This document shows, in pieces, positions 45,433 through 48,052 of a stretch of 48,052 nt of DNA. Within the stretch, counting starts at the first letter, position 1. Each line of letters starts with the position of its first letter. Below the pieces are notes generated by a model. That model made no database searches. It was not told the origin of the DNA and worked only from the letters and a program-made list of their open reading frames with translations. Source of the stretch: CAYRUD01 sp964427425 (GTDB lineage: Bacteria; Chlamydiota; Chlamydiia; Chlamydiales; FEN-1388). Location of the stretch: assembly GCA_964427425.1 (NCBI GenBank), contig CAYRUD010000003.1, positions 1-48,052 of the forward strand. The letters are read 5' to 3'. A program made the position numbers and the translations under genes.

Positions 45433-46125
45433 ATGTTTACAGCGTTCGTAAGAAAAAGCAGCATCTCAATTTTCTCGCATTTGACCTACTTCCTTATTCT
45501 TGGAACTCTATCACTTTTTTCTTCTCCTATCCAAGCAGCGACGGTCGGAGATGCCGCTCCATCTTTCTCTATGCCAACCATTGATGGGACATCGATTTCC
45601 TTGGATTCATTTCAAGGAAAAGTAGTTGTCCTTGAATGGAATGATCCTAAAAGCCCCTACGTTTTGAAATACTATTCAAAAGAGAGCATGAATGGCGTAG
45701 GCTACATTCAATCGCTACAGAAGAAATATACACCGACATCGACCGGTGTCATTTGGATTACAGTCGCTCCTCAGTCAATAGGTAACGCTCATTATTTAAC
45801 CGCAGAGCAGTGGAAAACAACGCTGACAGAATGGGGAGCCTCCCCATCTCATGTCATTATCGATGATAAAGGAGCTTTATCGCATCTTTTTGGAGTTACT
45901 GTGACTCCCGAGGTTTGTGTCATAGATCGCGGAGGATTTCTTGTATATCGAGGAGCTATCGATAGTATCAGAGGCAAGTCTCCATCAGATGTTGAACTTG
46001 TCAGCGACATACATTGGCTTCGTATGGCAATAGATAATGCCCTTAAAGGAAAGTCCGTCTATACCAGCGAGACAATCCCTTATGGAGAGCGGATTGAGAC
46101 TAAAGATCAGCATTCTTTATTTTAA
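45433..46125 (+). CDS. Exported redoxin lacking the active-site cysteine
   Basis: 230 aa with an N-terminal signal peptide (hydrophobic core about 14-33, cleavage near PIQA at 32-36). The mature part is a thioredoxin-like Redoxin/AhpC domain: APSFSMPTIDG, VVLEWNDPKSPYV (67-77), and VTPEVCVID with the cis-Pro loop. In relatives the loop reads EWTNxxCPFV; here the cysteine is Ser74. The only cysteine in the mature protein is the one following the cis-Pro (VTPEVC). It cannot therefore be a normal thiol peroxidase or reductase; a binding or chaperone role, or an unusual single-cysteine mechanism, is possible. The start ATG has only a weak GAG upstream. Confidence 0.85.
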   Translation: MFTAFVRKSSISIFSHLTYFLILGTLSLFSSPIQAATVGDAAPSFSMPTIDGTSISLDSFQGKVVVLEWNDPKSPYVLKYYSKESMNGVGYIQSLQKKYTPTSTGVIWITVAPQSIGNAHYLTAEQWKTTLTEWGASPSHVIIDDKGALSHLFGVTVTPEVCVIDRGGFLVYRGAIDSIRGKSPSDVELVSDIHWLRMAIDNALKGKSVYTSETIPYGERIETKDQHSLF

Positions 46126-46212
46126 GAGGATCTCGAACTGAAATGGCGGATATCTTTGAGTGTTGTGTATACTCGCTCATTCTATGAACTGTTGAAAGAG
46201 CGTACATGAAAC

Positions 46213-47499
46213 ATGCAAACACCGCCACTTTCTGAAATACTTCGTCCAAAACAGCTCACCGATTTCTTCGGCCATGAGCGATGGACAAGTAATGAAAGCC
46301 TTATCTTGCAGTCAATTCAATCTAAAAAGCCGCTTAATCTCCTCATTTGGGGGCCTCCAGGCACTGGAAAAACGACCCTAGCTAAGATTTACTTAAATTC
46401 CTTCGATCTTCCACGAGCAGTAATCCATCCATCGCGTTTTCAAACTGCTGAGGTAAAAAAACTGATCGATGAAGCTGAAGTAAGACCGCTTTTCCGGCCA
46501 ACAATTTTTTGGATTGATGAGATCCACAGGCTTACTCGCCCGCAGCAGGATCTTCTCTTAAAAGGGATCGAAGAGGGTTATATTTCCTTGGTTGCAGCAA
46601 CCACAGAGAATCCATCATTTGTTCTATCAAACGCACTTCTTTCTCGACTTCAAGTCATCACTTTCGAGCCGTTGGATAATCAAGCTCTTTCAAACATTGT
46701 TGAGAGAATCACCGCGAAGTATGAAGGACTTTCTCTTTCATCTAAAATCATTGATGAACTCATCGCAAGAGCTCAAGGTGATGCTCGAAAGCTTATCTCT
46801 TTTTTTGAGCCACTCATCCTTCCGCAGAATAGAAAATCATACAGTGACATCAAAGAGATTTCTCACCTCCTCACCTTTCAAGGAAGTGGTATTACAGCCA
46901 AAGGAGAGGGAAGATATCTTCTGATCTCTGCCCTTCATAAAGCGGTTCGAGGATCTGACCCTGACGCTTCGATATATTGGCTTGCGCGCCTCATACGATC
47001 TGGTGAGGACTGCCTTTATATCGCTCGCAGGCTTATCAGAATGGCCCTAGAAGATATCGGATTAGCAGACCCTGAAGCCCTTCAGATTGCCCTCAGAGCC
47101 CAAGAGACCTATAAAACCCTTGGAAGCCCTGAAGGAGAGATAGCCCTTTTTCAAACAGCTATCTATCTCGCTTTAAGCCCCAAAAGTGCTTCGACCTATG
47201 TCGCCATGAAGGAGGCATATTCTTCAGCTGAGAAAACTTCCCACATATCGCCTCCAAAACACATTCTCAATGCTCCAACTAAATGGATGGAGAAAGAGGG
47301 TTTTGGCAAAGGCTATGTATGGGATCATGAAGCGGAAGACGCCTTCTCAGGTCAAAAATACTTTCCCGATGAAATGAGCGAGGAAACCTACTATACACCT
47401 GTCGAGCGGGGTTTTGAAAGAGAGCTCATTCGCCGTAAAAACTATTTCTTTAAGCTCAAGGAGAAGAGAAGATCCTCTCCTACTGAAGAACAAGACTAA
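46213..47499 (+). CDS. rarA: Replication-associated recombination protein A (RarA/MgsA)
   Basis: 428-aa AAA+ ATPase of the clamp-loader clade acting at stalled replication forks. Walker A GPPGTGKT (47-54), Walker B WIDEIH (100-105), the sensor 1 region AATTENPSF and the C-terminal tetramerisation part (GSDPDASIYWLARLIRSGED, ALRAQETYKTLGSPEGE) are all present. The length is close to the usual 430-450 aa. The ATG at 46213 is preferred. It is the last plus-strand gene before a strong terminator facing the opposite gene. Confidence 0.96.
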   Translation: MQTPPLSEILRPKQLTDFFGHERWTSNESLILQSIQSKKPLNLLIWGPPGTGKTTLAKIYLNSFDLPRAVIHPSRFQTAEVKKLIDEAEVRPLFRPTIFWIDEIHRLTRPQQDLLLKGIEEGYISLVAATTENPSFVLSNALLSRLQVITFEPLDNQALSNIVERITAKYEGLSLSSKIIDELIARAQGDARKLISFFEPLILPQNRKSYSDIKEISHLLTFQGSGITAKGEGRYLLISALHKAVRGSDPDASIYWLARLIRSGEDCLYIARRLIRMALEDIGLADPEALQIALRAQETYKTLGSPEGEIALFQTAIYLALSPKSASTYVAMKEAYSSAEKTSHISPPKHILNAPTKWMEKEGFGKGYVWDHEAEDAFSGQKYFPDEMSEETYYTPVERGFERELIRRKNYFFKLKEKRRSSPTEEQD

Positions 47500-47523
47500 A
47501 AACTCCATCAAGGCAAGAAAAAA

Positions 47524-47548
47524 GCCCATAAGATGGTCTCTTATGGGC
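47524..47548 (-). terminator. Strong intrinsic terminator
   Basis: GCCCATAAGA (47524-47533), a 5-nt loop and TCTTATGGGC (47539-47548) form a perfect 10-bp stem. On the minus strand it is followed immediately by TTTTTT, so it terminates the partial gene that ends at 47577; it also lies 24 bp after rarA. Confidence 0.85.
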
Positions 47549-47576
47549 AAGATCCGTAAGCAGAGCAAAATTGCTT

Positions 47577-48052
47577 TTACTCGATATCCAGGATAATCTC
47601 AGCTTGATTCTTAGGATCGCTGATTCTCACATAAGTCGAAGTCGCCTTAATGACTTTACTTCCGTCACCGGTGAGTGCTCGGCCCTGTATCGACTCTGCT
47701 TTCTTTTTTACGGCAGCTGACTTTTGTTTTGACTTGTTCTTAGAGGAAGTATCGGACAGCTTCGGGAAGTCGACGTCTTTGATCCAGACAGTGTCATTTA
47801 TATAGTCTGTTCTAAATGTCTCATATCCGTTCTCTTTAAAGCAGCGATGCCAGATAACGCCCGTTTCTTTATCGACACAATAGATGACTTTTCCCCGGTA
47901 TTCTATGTCATTCGTCTTAATGATACATGGCAGAGCGTACTGGGAGCTTCCAGGATATTCCTGTAGATCCTCAATCTTTACTCCTTTGGTAAGAACAAAG
48001 TGATCAGCGTTTGATGAAAAATTGTGGAAGAGTCTTATTTTTTTCTTGGTCT
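47577..48052 (-). CDS. Partial gene (3' end), unknown function
   Basis: The minus-strand frame is open from the window edge to a TAA at 47577, giving the last 158 codons; the 5' end lies outside. The visible part reads as a beta-rich domain (ALPCIIKTNDIEYRGKVIYC, then KETGVIWHRCFKENGYETF and NDTVWIKDVDFPKL). A Lys/Ser-rich linker follows (SSKNKSKQKSAAVKKKAES), then a final strand pair with VIKATSTYVRISDPKNQ. The family is not recognised. Continuous coding, normal codon use and a strong terminator 28 bp downstream show it is a real gene. Confidence 0.75.
   Translation of the reverse strand, partial: TKKKIRLFHNFSSNADHFVLTKGVKIEDLQEYPGSSQYALPCIIKTNDIEYRGKVIYCVDKETGVIWHRCFKENGYETFRTDYINDTVWIKDVDFPKLSDTSSKNKSKQKSAAVKKKAESIQGRALTGDGSKVIKATSTYVRISDPKNQAEIILDIE

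Noticed and set aside
47577..48052. Initial idea that the partial gene is a LolA-type lipoprotein carrier
   Set aside because: The translated part has no LolA motifs; its Lys/Ser linker and strand pattern do not fit, so it was left unnamed.

Overview
The window comes from a member of the Chlamydiae outside the Chlamydiaceae (an 'environmental' chlamydia). The main evidence is a complete minus-strand 16S rRNA gene carrying the chlamydial 5' signature (GGCGTGGATGAG just after the conserved start). Supporting evidence is the dksA-lspA pair, LPS genes including heptose synthesis (gmhA, lpxK, kdsD), and TCA/proline catabolism genes (icd, putA, NDH-2) that fit the larger genomes of amoeba- or arthropod-associated chlamydiae better than the reduced Chlamydiaceae. 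Family placement cannot be fixed from the sequence alone.

Layout. 1-2.1 kb: 16S rRNA with both arms of its precursor-processing stem and a 500-bp leader. 2.1-6.4 kb: nhaD, a small membrane protein, a Lys/Glu-rich protein with a ubiquitin-interacting-like motif, and kdsD. 6.5-9.8 kb: icd and a eukaryotic-type Ser/Thr kinase. 9.8-12.8 kb: minus-strand run gmhA-lpxK-DAACS symporter. 13-16 kb: a thioredoxin-fold protein and a large unknown helical protein. 16.3-20.3 kb: plus-strand run of an SSF symporter and three RNA-modification enzymes. 20.3-24.8 kb: minus-strand run dksA-lspA-unknown-cinA-unknown membrane protein. 25.3-35 kb: accessory block with two large proteins bearing RasGEF-like regions, an hsp20 with elaborate control, and a protein that reads as a Cdc20/Cdh1-type APC/C coactivator. 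35-44 kb: NDH-2, FMN reductase, an unknown protein, a HI0933 flavoprotein and putA. 44-48 kb: exported methyltransferase-like protein, small exported protein, exported cysteine-less redoxin, rarA, and the 3' end of an unknown gene running off the window.

How it fits together. The housekeeping genes describe an energy-competent intracellular bacterium: sodium antiport and symport, TCA, proline oxidation feeding quinones, and LPS core synthesis. Interleaved are genes whose products look built for the host: a Cdc20/Cdh1-like WD40 protein with a C-box remnant, fizzy-family signature motifs and an LR C-terminus; a RasGEF domain in a 1597-aa protein with a weaker version next door; a UIM-like motif; and a kinase with a long disordered N-terminus. 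Together they suggest manipulation of host ubiquitin and cell-cycle control and of Ras-type GTPases. That role is inference; the motif matches themselves are visible in the sequence.

The most notable regulatory site is upstream of hsp20. A CIRCE operator overlaps a candidate promoter, and the leader can fold so that the whole Shine-Dalgarno sequence is paired, as in RNA thermometers.
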